This document shows, in pieces, positions 5,777-11,949 of a stretch of 12,060 nt of DNA. Each line of letters starts with the position of its first letter. The first letter of the stretch is position 1. The notes under the pieces are model-generated. The model was not told the origin of the DNA and did no database searches. It worked only from the letters and a program-made list of their open reading frames with translations. The translations under genes and the position numbers were made by a program. Where the stretch lies: contig JBIKKK010000049.1 of the NCBI GenBank assembly GCA_044360385.1, positions 1-12,060 of the forward strand, in the 5' to 3' direction. The DNA comes from Mxb001 sp044360385. Its GTDB lineage: Bacteria > Actinomycetota > Actinomycetes > S36-B12.

Positions 5777-7030
5777 TCAGGGAACCGGGTGCTCCGCGTC
5801 ATATCTGAGGAACGCCGGCACTGCAGCGACGAGCATGCCGGTGAAGAGGATGCACAGCAGTCCACCCGATACTGCTGAGACGGTTTCGCCAAACACTTCC
5901 GCCACCGCACCCGCCTCGACGTCGCCCAGACGTGGCCCGCCCACGACGACGACGGTGAAGATGCCCTGCAAGCGCCCGCGATAGTCATCGGGAGTGGCCG
6001 CCTGCAGGATCGTCGACCGGAAGATGGCACTCACGGAGTCGGCCCCACCGGCAATGGCCAGCAGGATGAGCGCGACGGGCAGCGCGCGGACCAGGCCGAA
6101 GACGGCGATGGCTCCGCCCCATATGCAAATGGAGATGACCACGGCCAAGCCCTGCCGGCGCACCTTCCCCAGCGGGCCCGAGAAGACCGTGGCCACGATC
6201 GATCCGACGGCCGGCGCGGCCGAGAGGAGGCCGACGATGAGCGCAACGTCGGCAAGCGACCCTCCGTACCAGGCGGTGGCAATGGCGGGGAAGAGCGCAC
6301 GTGGCATGCCAAAGACCATCGCCACGATGTCGAGGTAGAAGGACATCTGCAGGTTGCGCTTGCCCTTGAGGAAGCGCAGGCCCTCGAGCACGCTGCGCCA
6401 GCCACGCGCCGCATCGGGAGCAACCCCCTCCGGCGGCAGCGAAGGCAGCCGCCACATCGCCCACACGGAGATTGCGAAGACGACGAGGTCGAGGAGGTAG
6501 ACCGTGGTGACCGTGCCCGTGCCCGCGATGAGGAAGCCGGCGACGACCGGGCCGATCGTGAAGGCGAGACCCCAGGTGAGGGTGTTGAGCGCATTGGCTG
6601 CCGGCAACAGATGCAGGGGCACGAGGCGCGGCACGATCGCCTGCCGCGCGGGATTGGCCACGGCAAAGAATCCGGACTGCACCGCGATGATCGCATAGAG
6701 GAGTGCGACGGAATCCGCCCCCGCGAGGGATTGCACGACGAAGGCGAGCGTGCTCGCCCAGAGCCCCAGTGTCGCGATCAGCGCGACGCGACGTCGGTCG
6801 AAGCGATCGACCAGCGCACCGCCGTAGAGACCCAGCACGACGAGCGGCACGAGTTGGAAGAGCCCGGTGAGGCCGACCGCCCATGAAGAGCCGGTGAGGT
6901 CGTAGACCTCCAGGGCGACCGCGACCGCGGTCATCTGCTGCCCGGCGGTGCCGACACTGTGGCCTATCCAGAGCCGCCGGAAGGGCGGGCTCTCGCGCAG
7001 CGGCGTGAGGTCGGCGAAGATGCGAGCCAT
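5777..7030 (-). CDS. MFS transporter, EntS-like (DHA3 type exporter)
   Basis: A 417-residue inner-membrane protein with about 12 hydrophobic segments and the major facilitator motif A loop GGALVDRFDRRR at 70-81 between helices 2 and 3. The N-terminus (PLRESPPFRRLWIG, then GTAGQQMTAVAVALEVYDLT) and FFAVANPARQAIVPRLVP are characteristic of the EntS/DHA3 exporter group, whose best-known member exports enterobactin. The substrate here cannot be read from sequence, and no siderophore biosynthesis genes are in view. The ATG follows the pdxH stop by 6 bp with no good ribosome binding site, so it is probably translated by coupling to pdxH on a shared transcript. No IdeR box is seen upstream of the pair, so iron control is not supported. 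Confidence 0.88.
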   Translation of the reverse strand: MARIFADLTPLRESPPFRRLWIGHSVGTAGQQMTAVAVALEVYDLTGSSWAVGLTGLFQLVPLVVLGLYGGALVDRFDRRRVALIATLGLWASTLAFVVQSLAGADSVALLYAIIAVQSGFFAVANPARQAIVPRLVPLHLLPAANALNTLTWGLAFTIGPVVAGFLIAGTGTVTTVYLLDLVVFAISVWAMWRLPSLPPEGVAPDAARGWRSVLEGLRFLKGKRNLQMSFYLDIVAMVFGMPRALFPAIATAWYGGSLADVALIVGLLSAAPAVGSIVATVFSGPLGKVRRQGLAVVISICIWGGAIAVFGLVRALPVALILLAIAGGADSVSAIFRSTILQAATPDDYRGRLQGIFTVVVVGGPRLGDVEAGAVAEVFGETVSAVSGGLLCILFTGMLVAAVPAFLRYDAEHPVP

Positions 7031-7036
7031 CGGCGC

Positions 7037-7702
7037 TCAGGGCGACAGACGCTCGACGACCCAGGCGCCAGTGTCGTCGAGTGCACCGGCTCGCACGCGC
7101 CGGTACCGCAGTCGGTCGTGCAGGCGCGAGTCGCGCCCCTGCCAGAACTCCACCGACTCGGGTAAGACGATCCAGCCCCCCCAGAAATCCGGGAGCGGCA
7201 CCTCGCCGGGGAAGCGCTCGAGCAACTCCGCATGCCGCTCGTCGAGTACTGCGCGATCGGCGATCACCTCAGACTGGCGACTCGCCCAGGCGCCCAGCTG
7301 CGATCCATGCGGACGCGACCCGAAGTAGTCGGCCGCCTCCTCGCGCGGGACCTCCACGGCTTCGCCGATCACCACTACCTGGCGATGCAGAGGAAGCCAC
7401 GGGAAGACACACGCCGCGCGTCGAGTCGCCTCGAGCTCGCGACCCTTGCGTGAGCGGAGGTTGGTGTAGAAGGCGAAGCCGCGGGCATCCGCGTCCTTGA
7501 GCAAGACGGTGCGCGCGCTCGGCATGCCATCGGACGACACTGTCGAGAGCACCATGGCGTTGGGCTCGACGATCCCGTCAGCGACCGCGTCCGCGAGCCA
7601 GCGGCGGAATTGGGCCAGGGGGTCGGGGGCGAGGTCGGCCTCGATCAGGGTTCCCCGGTCATAGGCCAGCCGCATTCCCTTGAGGTCATGCTCGTCGGCC
7701 AC
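7037..7702 (-). CDS. pdxH: Pyridoxamine/pyridoxine 5'-phosphate oxidase
   Basis: FMN-dependent cytosolic enzyme that oxidises PNP or PMP to pyridoxal 5'-phosphate, the last step of PLP synthesis or salvage. At 221 residues it has the usual length. It opens with a family N-terminus (GMRLAYDRGTLIEADLAPDP). FMN and substrate-binding segments follow: SARTVLLKD, FAFYTNLRSRKGRELE and RQVVVIGEAVEV. SRPHGSQLGAWASRQS is a strong PdxH signature. The C-terminal dimerisation domain has FWGGWIVLPESVEFWQGR, RLHDRLRYRR and the terminal ERLSP. GTG start at 7702; a weak TGGGAT hexamer stands 6 nt upstream on the minus strand. Divergent from citA across 74 bp. It leads a probable two-gene operon with the EntS-like MFS gene. 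PLP is used by SerC, encoded 1.3 kb away. Confidence 0.95.
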   Translation of the reverse strand: MADEHDLKGMRLAYDRGTLIEADLAPDPLAQFRRWLADAVADGIVEPNAMVLSTVSSDGMPSARTVLLKDADARGFAFYTNLRSRKGRELEATRRAACVFPWLPLHRQVVVIGEAVEVPREEAADYFGSRPHGSQLGAWASRQSEVIADRAVLDERHAELLERFPGEVPLPDFWGGWIVLPESVEFWQGRDSRLHDRLRYRRVRAGALDDTGAWVVERLSP

Positions 7703-7764
7703 GGCCCGATCCCATCACGGCCGGGGTCGGAGCGCCCCGGCACCCGGCCTCCGGAGCGTGGGGG

Positions 7765-7770
7765 TTGAAT
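7765..7770 (+). promoter_or_regulatory. Possible -10 element (TTGAAT) for citA
   Basis: TTGAAT is followed by six bases and the ATG of citA. It lies in the 11-mer GGGGTTGAATG, also found upstream of ideR on the minus strand. GGAG at 7771-7774 is too close to the ATG to work as a Shine-Dalgarno, which favours a leaderless message. Confidence 0.35.
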
Positions 7771-7776
7771 GGAGCC

Positions 7777-8934
7777 ATGACCGACTTCGTGCCGGGCCTT
7801 GAGGGCGTGGTCGCATTCGAGACGCAGATCGCCGAGCCCGACCGCGATGGCGGTTCCCTGCGCTACCGGGGCGTCGACATCGAGGATCTCGTGGGCCGGG
7901 TGTCCTTCGGCAACGTCTGGGGACTCCTCGTCGACAACGAGTTCAACCCGGGGCTGCCCCCGGCGGAGCCCTACCCCATCCCGGTGCACTCGGGTGACGT
8001 GCGCGTCGACGTGCAGTCGGCTATCGCGATGCTCGCTCCCGGCTGGGGCTTGCAGCCACTCCTCGACATTGACGACGACATCGCACGCGAGAACCTCGCG
8101 CACGTCTCCGTCATGGCCATGTCCTTCGTCGCACAAGCGGCCCGAGGCCTCGGCGTGCCCATGGTGCCCCAGTCCCGCATCGACGACGCCACAACAATCG
8201 TGGAGCGCTTCATGACGCGCTGGCGCGGCGAGCCCGACCCTCGTCACGTGCAGGCCGTCGACGCCTACTTCGTCTCTGCAGCCGAACACGGGATGAACGC
8301 CTCGACCTTCACCGCGCGGGTCATCGCCTCCACCGGTGCCGACGTCGCCGCAGCCATCTCAGGTGCCATCGGCGCCATGAGCGGCCCACTCCACGGTGGA
8401 GCCCCCTCACGCGTCCTCGGCATGATCGAGGAGATCGAGCGCACCGGCGATGCTGAAGGCTACGTGCGCGGCGTTCTCGATCGAGGCCAGCGGCTCATGG
8501 GCTTCGGCCACCGCGTCTACCGCGCCGAGGATCCCCGCGCCCGAGTGCTCCGCCGCACGGCGCAGGAGCTCAACGCCCCGCGTTACGAGGTGGCCCTCGC
8601 ACTCGAGACCGCTGCGCTCGCAGAGCTCCGTGCTCGTCGGCCCGATCGCATCCTGGAGACCAACGTCGAGTTCTGGGCCGCGATCATGCTCGACTTCGCC
8701 GAGGTCCCCGCGCAGATGTTCACGTCGATGTTCACCTGCGCGCGCCTGGCCGGGTGGAGTGCCCACATCCTCGAGCAGAAGCGCACCGGTCGCCTGGTGC
8801 GCCCGTCCGCACGCTACGTCGGCCCAGCTCCGCGCATCCCCGAGTCCGTGCCTGGCTGGGATGCGCAGATGGTCGCCCCCTCCGGATATACGCCGTCGAC
8901 GCGGGAGTCCCGCCCGACCTCCGTCAGGCGCTGA
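7777..8934 (+). CDS. citA: Citrate synthase 2 (CitA-type)
   Basis: Condenses acetyl-CoA and oxaloacetate to citrate. The protein has 385 residues, the short class without the N-terminal zinc or NADH-binding region of E. coli GltA. It matches the actinobacterial CitA form closely: FVPGLEGVVAFET and RYRGVDIEDLV at the N-terminus, then AEHGMNASTFTARVIASTGAD. Catalytic His206 sits in GPLHGGAP and His245 in MGFGHRVYR. NVEFW has Glu298 where GltA has Asp362; mycobacterial CitA, as I remember it, also has Glu. Start at ATG 7777: an in-frame TTG at 7765 is part of the putative -10. The last 20 residues (SGYTPSTRESRPTSVRR) are a basic tail beyond the conserved core. Divergent from pdxH and 26 bp before serC, which appears to have its own promoter. 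Confidence 0.95.
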   Translation: MTDFVPGLEGVVAFETQIAEPDRDGGSLRYRGVDIEDLVGRVSFGNVWGLLVDNEFNPGLPPAEPYPIPVHSGDVRVDVQSAIAMLAPGWGLQPLLDIDDDIARENLAHVSVMAMSFVAQAARGLGVPMVPQSRIDDATTIVERFMTRWRGEPDPRHVQAVDAYFVSAAEHGMNASTFTARVIASTGADVAAAISGAIGAMSGPLHGGAPSRVLGMIEEIERTGDAEGYVRGVLDRGQRLMGFGHRVYRAEDPRARVLRRTAQELNAPRYEVALALETAALAELRARRPDRILETNVEFWAAIMLDFAEVPAQMFTSMFTCARLAGWSAHILEQKRTGRLVRPSARYVGPAPRIPESVPGWDAQMVAPSGYTPSTRESRPTSVRR

Positions 8935-8947
8935 GCCACGCACTGCG

Positions 8948-8953
8948 TAGCCT
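8948..8953 (+). promoter_or_regulatory. Putative leaderless -10 element (TAGCCT) for serC
   Basis: TAGCCT stands 7 nt before the GTG at 8961, in the 26-bp gap after citA. It is the same hexamer as before the photolyase and DUF2530 genes, again with a GTG start and no Shine-Dalgarno. Confidence 0.5.
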
Positions 8954-8960
8954 TGCCAGC

Positions 8961-10085
8961 GTGACCGACGACATCACCATCCCCGCTGACCTCCTCCCCC
9001 GCGACGGCCGCTTTGGTGCGGGGCCCTCGAAGGTGCGCCGCGAGCAGGTGAGCGGCCTGCTCGACGTCGCTGGCACCTACCTCGGCACCTCGCACCGGCA
9101 GAAGACGGTGAAGTCGCAGGTGGGTCGGCTGCGCTCAGGCCTCGCCGACCTCTTCTCTCTCCCCGAGGGCTACGAGGTGATCCTGGGCAACGGCGGGTCC
9201 ACGGCGTTTTGGGACATCGCGACCTTCGGTCTCATCCGCGACCGCGCGCAGTTCCTGTCCTTCGGTGAGTTCGGTGCGAAGTTCGCCACCGCCGCCAAGG
9301 AGGCGCCCCACCTCGGCGATCCCATGATCATCAAGGCCGACCCCGGTGACGCCCCGGCATTCGTCGCCGAGGCAGGCGTCGACGCCTACTGCTCACCGCA
9401 CAACGAGACGTCCACCGGCGTGGCTATCCCGCCTGTGCGCGTGCCGGGTGCCGACGCGGATGCCCTCGTGCTCACCGATGCCACGTCAGGAGCCGGTGGC
9501 CTCCCGCTCGACGCCTCCCAGACCGACGTCTACTACTTCGCCCCGCAGAAGAGCTTTGGATCAGACGGCGGCCTGTGGTTGGCGCTCATGTCCCCCGCCG
9601 CCCTCGCGCGGGTGGAGGAGATCTCGGCGAGCGGACGCTGGACGCCCGCTTTCCTCGACCTATCGATCGCGGTCGACAACTCCCGGCAGGACCAGACCTA
9701 CAACACACCGGCGCTCGCCACGATCTACCTCATGGCGGAGCAGGTGGACTGGTTCCTCGGCAACGGCGGCCTGGACTGGTGCACAGCGCGCACGGCGGAG
9801 TCGTCGGGAATCCTCTACGACTGGGCCGAGGCAAGCCCCGTGGCAAGCCCCTTCGTCGCCGATCCCGCGAAGCGCTCTGCCGTGGTCGCGACCATCGACT
9901 TCGACGACAGCATCGACGCGACGCAGATCACCAAGGCCTTGCGCTCCAATGGCATCGTCGATACCGAGCCCTATCGCAAGCTGGGCCGCAACCAGATCCG
10001 CGTGGCAGTCTTCCCCGCCGTCGATCCCGACGATGTGCGCCAGCTCACCCGGTCGATCGACTACGTCGTCAGCGCCCTGGGATGA
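8961..10085 (+). CDS. serC: Phosphoserine transaminase
   Basis: PLP enzyme converting 3-phosphohydroxypyruvate and glutamate to O-phosphoserine, the second step of serine synthesis. It can also serve in DXP-dependent pyridoxine synthesis. At 374 residues it is the actinobacterial type: IPADLLPRDGRFGAGPSKVR near the N-terminus, GTSHRQK, GNGGSTAFWD, SPHNETSTGV and DATSGAGG. The PLP lysine is K197 in APQKSFGSDGGLW, followed by NTPALATIYLMAEQ and near the end VDTEPYRKLGRNQIRVAVFP. The frame is open back to 8754 inside citA. The GTG at 8961 is chosen because the protein then begins right before the conserved IPADLLPRDGRF, and because TAGCCT precedes it by 7 nt. The stop overlaps the next gene's ATG (ATGA), so serC and the MFS gene are translationally coupled. 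Confidence 0.96.
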   Translation: MTDDITIPADLLPRDGRFGAGPSKVRREQVSGLLDVAGTYLGTSHRQKTVKSQVGRLRSGLADLFSLPEGYEVILGNGGSTAFWDIATFGLIRDRAQFLSFGEFGAKFATAAKEAPHLGDPMIIKADPGDAPAFVAEAGVDAYCSPHNETSTGVAIPPVRVPGADADALVLTDATSGAGGLPLDASQTDVYYFAPQKSFGSDGGLWLALMSPAALARVEEISASGRWTPAFLDLSIAVDNSRQDQTYNTPALATIYLMAEQVDWFLGNGGLDWCTARTAESSGILYDWAEASPVASPFVADPAKRSAVVATIDFDDSIDATQITKALRSNGIVDTEPYRKLGRNQIRVAVFPAVDPDDVRQLTRSIDYVVSALG

Positions 10086-11272
10086 CGTCACCGGACGACC
10101 ACGTCGTTCACGCGCCGGCCCGACCGATCCGCGATCGCACCACCCTCCTGGCCTATGCGCAGCTCGGGCTCCTGGGCTGGTTCGTTTATGGCTTCAGTGC
10201 CTCGCTCACGCTCCTGCGCGACGACGAGGGGCTGACCCGCACCGCCGCGGCCCTGCTGAGCATCGCCCTAGCCCTCGGTGGCCTGGTCGGCAGCATCTGC
10301 GGGCCGCTCATCGTTCGCCGCTTCGATCGCGCGACGCTGCTGCGGTGCAGTTCGCTGGTGATCGCCTCAGGCGCACTGCTCTATGTCTCCGGTGGACCGC
10401 TCTGGCTGGTCGCGCTCGGCCCGTTCTTCGGTTCGATGGGGTGCGGCTTCGCCGTCGTCGGGGCCAGCGCCTACCTCGAGGCGCGGCAGGGTGCCGCCGC
10501 CGACGCCGCCCTGGTCGAGGCCAATCTCGCCGCCTCGCTGTCCTCCCTCATCGCCACCTTTGCCATCGGCATCGGGGCCACCCTCGTTCTGGGCTGGCAA
10601 TCAGGCCTGCTCCTCCTCGTCGTCGGGGCGGTGGCTCTCGAGGTCGCTCGCGGTCGCACGAGTGCACCGTTCAACATCGGCACCGAGCTGGAGAAGCGAC
10701 GCGACACACCGCGTATGCCCGGCCTGGTGTGGTGGGCCGTCCTCACGCTGATCCTGCTGACAGGTGTCGAGATCACCCTGCTGCAGTGGGGGCCCGACCT
10801 GCTGCGTGAACGCGGCGGACTCGGGCCAGCGGCGGCATCGACCACCATCGCGGCCATCGTCACGGGAATGATCATCGGACGTCTCGTCGGTTCGCGGCTC
10901 GTCGAGCGGGTGTCGTCGGAACTCGTCTTCGGGGGCTCGATCCTCTTCGCCGGCGCGGCCTTCGCCTACACCTGGCTCGTTACCGGCGCCGTCCCACTGA
11001 TCATCGGACTCGTTCTCATCGGCGTCGGCATCGGCATGCACTTCCCGCTGGGCATTGGCCGAGCCATGCGCGCATCCGCGGGCCAGCCAGATCGGGCCGC
11101 GGGCCTGACCAGCGCCGGCATCGCGGTCATGAGCGGCATCGCACCCTTCCTGCTCGCCGCCCTCGCCGATGCCTTGGGCGTGCACAATGCCTTCGCGGTG
11201 ATGCTCCTCTTCTTCGCAGCGAGCTTCGCCCTGCTCCTGTGGAAGCGCGTGCCCGAGGACGTCAGCACGTAG
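10082..11272 (+). CDS. MFS transporter coupled to serC
   Basis: A 396-residue inner-membrane protein with about 12 hydrophobic segments in two halves. The loop GPLIVRRFDRATLL (74-87) is a motif-A-like stretch between helices 2 and 3. The central loop (ARGRTSAPFNIGTELEKRRD) separates the two six-helix halves. The start ATG at 10082 overlaps the serC stop as ATGA, so translation is probably by re-initiation. The open frame extends upstream within serC to 9575, but only the part from 10082 is membrane-like. The substrate is unknown. Co-expression with serC would allow a role in moving an amino acid or a PLP-related compound, which is speculation. Followed by the repeat block. Confidence 0.88.
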   Translation: MTSPDDHVVHAPARPIRDRTTLLAYAQLGLLGWFVYGFSASLTLLRDDEGLTRTAAALLSIALALGGLVGSICGPLIVRRFDRATLLRCSSLVIASGALLYVSGGPLWLVALGPFFGSMGCGFAVVGASAYLEARQGAAADAALVEANLAASLSSLIATFAIGIGATLVLGWQSGLLLLVVGAVALEVARGRTSAPFNIGTELEKRRDTPRMPGLVWWAVLTLILLTGVEITLLQWGPDLLRERGGLGPAAASTTIAAIVTGMIIGRLVGSRLVERVSSELVFGGSILFAGAAFAYTWLVTGAVPLIIGLVLIGVGIGMHFPLGIGRAMRASAGQPDRAAGLTSAGIAVMSGIAPFLLAALADALGVHNAFAVMLLFFAASFALLLWKRVPEDVST

Positions 11273-11301
11273 GTCACTGGGTGTCAGGGGTCGGACCTAG
11301 A

Positions 11302-11359
11302 GTCGATCCATATCCGCACGCGGATCTACGAAATGTCGATCCTTGTCCGCACGCGGATC
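11302..11359 (+). repeat. Two direct repeats with a 33-bp period
   Basis: GTCGATCC followed, after five bases that vary partly, by CCGCACGCGGATC occurs at 11302-11326 and again at 11335-11359. Each copy holds a small inverted repeat, CCGC/GCGG around AC. In copy 1 the arms extend to ATCCGC/GCGGAT, and an outer GATCC/GGATC pair competes. No gene is seen in 11273-11386. The hairpin arms could also terminate the MFS transcript, which ends at 11272, but there is no T tract. Confidence 0.75.
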
Positions 11360-11386
11360 GTTCGGATACGCCGTCCGTCAATTTCT

Positions 11387-11532
11387 ATCCACAGGTCACC
11401 CGCAACCCACGTTGGCAACCTTGCCAGCACCCGCTGTCATCCACAAGTCACCCGCAACCCACGCTGGCAACCTTGCCAGCACCCGCTGTCATCCACAGGT
11501 TCGCTAAGGTCGACGCTGGCAACCTTGCCACG
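11387..11532 (+). repeat. Three tandem copies of a 52-bp repeat with an internal inverted repeat
   Basis: Copies begin at 11387, 11439 and 11491 (period exactly 52). Copies 1 and 2 match at 50 of 52 bases. Copy 3 keeps ATCCACAGG at its start and ACGCTGGCAACCTTGCCA from 11513, and is diverged between and after these. Each copy contains TGGCAA and TTGCCA separated by CC. In copy 2 the arms extend to 8 bp (GCTGGCAA 11463-11470, TTGCCAGC 11473-11480). Each copy opens with a nonamer resembling a DnaA box. The block is non-coding as far as I can see. Confidence 0.85.
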
Positions 11533-11550
11533 CCAGGCACAGGGCAAGCG

Positions 11551-11637
11551 TCAGCGCGTCAAGGCGGCCACGACGACGGCACCGACGAGCAACACGAGTA
11601 CGCCGACGGTGATGAGGCGGCGTACTCGGTGATCCAT
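11551..11637 (-). CDS. 28-residue single-pass membrane microprotein
   Basis: ATG at 11637 to TGA at 11551 on the minus strand, 28 codons. The product starts MDHRVRRLI with a basic N-terminus, continues with an uninterrupted hydrophobic stretch of about 18 residues (TVGVLVLLVGAVVVAA) and ends LTR. That is a single membrane-spanning helix with positive ends. I know of no named family, although tiny membrane peptides of this shape are common in actinobacteria. Support for expression is TAGAGT on the minus strand exactly 6 nt before the ATG, the same layout as at larger genes here. It is divergent from the DUF2530-like gene and ends just beyond the 52-bp repeats. It is too short for usual gene callers. 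It could still be a chance hydrophobic frame. Confidence 0.5.
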   Translation of the reverse strand: MDHRVRRLITVGVLVLLVGAVVVAALTR

Positions 11638-11643
11638 GTGACC

Positions 11644-11649
11644 ACTCTA
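11644..11649 (-). promoter_or_regulatory. Putative leaderless -10 element (TAGAGT) for the microprotein
   Basis: TAGAGT on the minus strand, six bases before the ATG at 11637. With TAGCCT at 11680-11685 on the other strand it makes a compact divergent promoter pair in the 54-bp gap. Confidence 0.42.
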
Positions 11650-11679
11650 GGGATGCCAGCCTGCCCCGGGCCGACCCGC

Positions 11680-11685
11680 TAGCCT
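11680..11685 (+). promoter_or_regulatory. Putative leaderless -10 element (TAGCCT) for the DUF2530-like gene
   Basis: TAGCCT, six bases, then GTG at 11692. The stretch TAGCCTGCG is identical to that before the photolyase GTG. Confidence 0.5.
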
Positions 11686-11691
11686 GCGGAT

Positions 11692-11949
11692 GTGGACACG
11701 CGCCTCACCATCGAGCAGATTGAGGCAGACCCTGCCCTACGCAGCCGAGACGATGACGGTGTCGCCGCGATCGCCGTGGGCACCGTGCTGTGGGTCCTTG
11801 CCCTGATCGCCGTGCAGATCTGGGGCTCTGTGTGGGGGATCGACACCGAGCGATGGTCCCTGGTGTGCGCTATCGGAGCCCTACTCGGGATCCCGGGACT
11901 CGCGCTCGTGCTCGGCCGACGTCACCGTCGGCGGGCTCGTCAGCCCTGA
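11692..11949 (+). CDS. Small two-helix membrane protein, DUF2530-like
   Basis: An 85-residue protein. Residues 1-22 are polar and acidic (IEADPALRSRDDDG). A first hydrophobic helix runs about 24-44 (GVAAIAVGTVLWVLALIAVQ), then comes a short loop with DTERW, a second helix at about 56-75 (SLVCAIGALLGIPGLALVLG) and a basic end RRHRRRARQP. Size, VGT.LW in helix 1, W before helix 2 and the final Arg cluster fit the actinobacterial DUF2530 family as I remember it. Function unknown. GTG start with TAGCCT 6 nt upstream. In M. tuberculosis a small membrane gene of this kind (Rv0882) lies convergent to Rv0883c and near serC (Rv0884c), which matches the context here. Its last 10 bases overlap the end of the convergent minus-strand gene. 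Confidence 0.75.
   Translation: MDTRLTIEQIEADPALRSRDDDGVAAIAVGTVLWVLALIAVQIWGSVWGIDTERWSLVCAIGALLGIPGLALVLGRRHRRRARQP

Noticed and set aside
8754..8960. Upstream extension of the serC frame into citA
   Set aside because: The extra residues are out-of-frame citA sequence. The family N-terminus begins just after the GTG at 8961.
9575..10081. Upstream extension of the second MFS frame inside serC
   Set aside because: The added residues are Arg-rich out-of-frame serC sequence, not membrane-like. The ATGA start at 10082 fits better.
11302..11532. CRISPR array
   Set aside because: Repeats are adjacent units without unique spacers, there are only two or three copies of each of two types, and no cas genes are present.
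11273..11550. Chromosomal origin of replication
   Set aside because: DnaA-box-like sites occur, but there is no AT-rich unwinding stretch and no dnaA, dnaN or rpmH nearby. Kept only as a DnaA-box cluster finding.
11239..11682. Long plus-strand open frames (147 and 99 codons) across the repeat block
   Set aside because: The 52-bp period reads the repeats in shifting frames, the peptides are rich in His, Pro, Gln and Thr unlike neighbouring proteins, and no start signal is seen. Best explained as GC-rich non-coding sequence.
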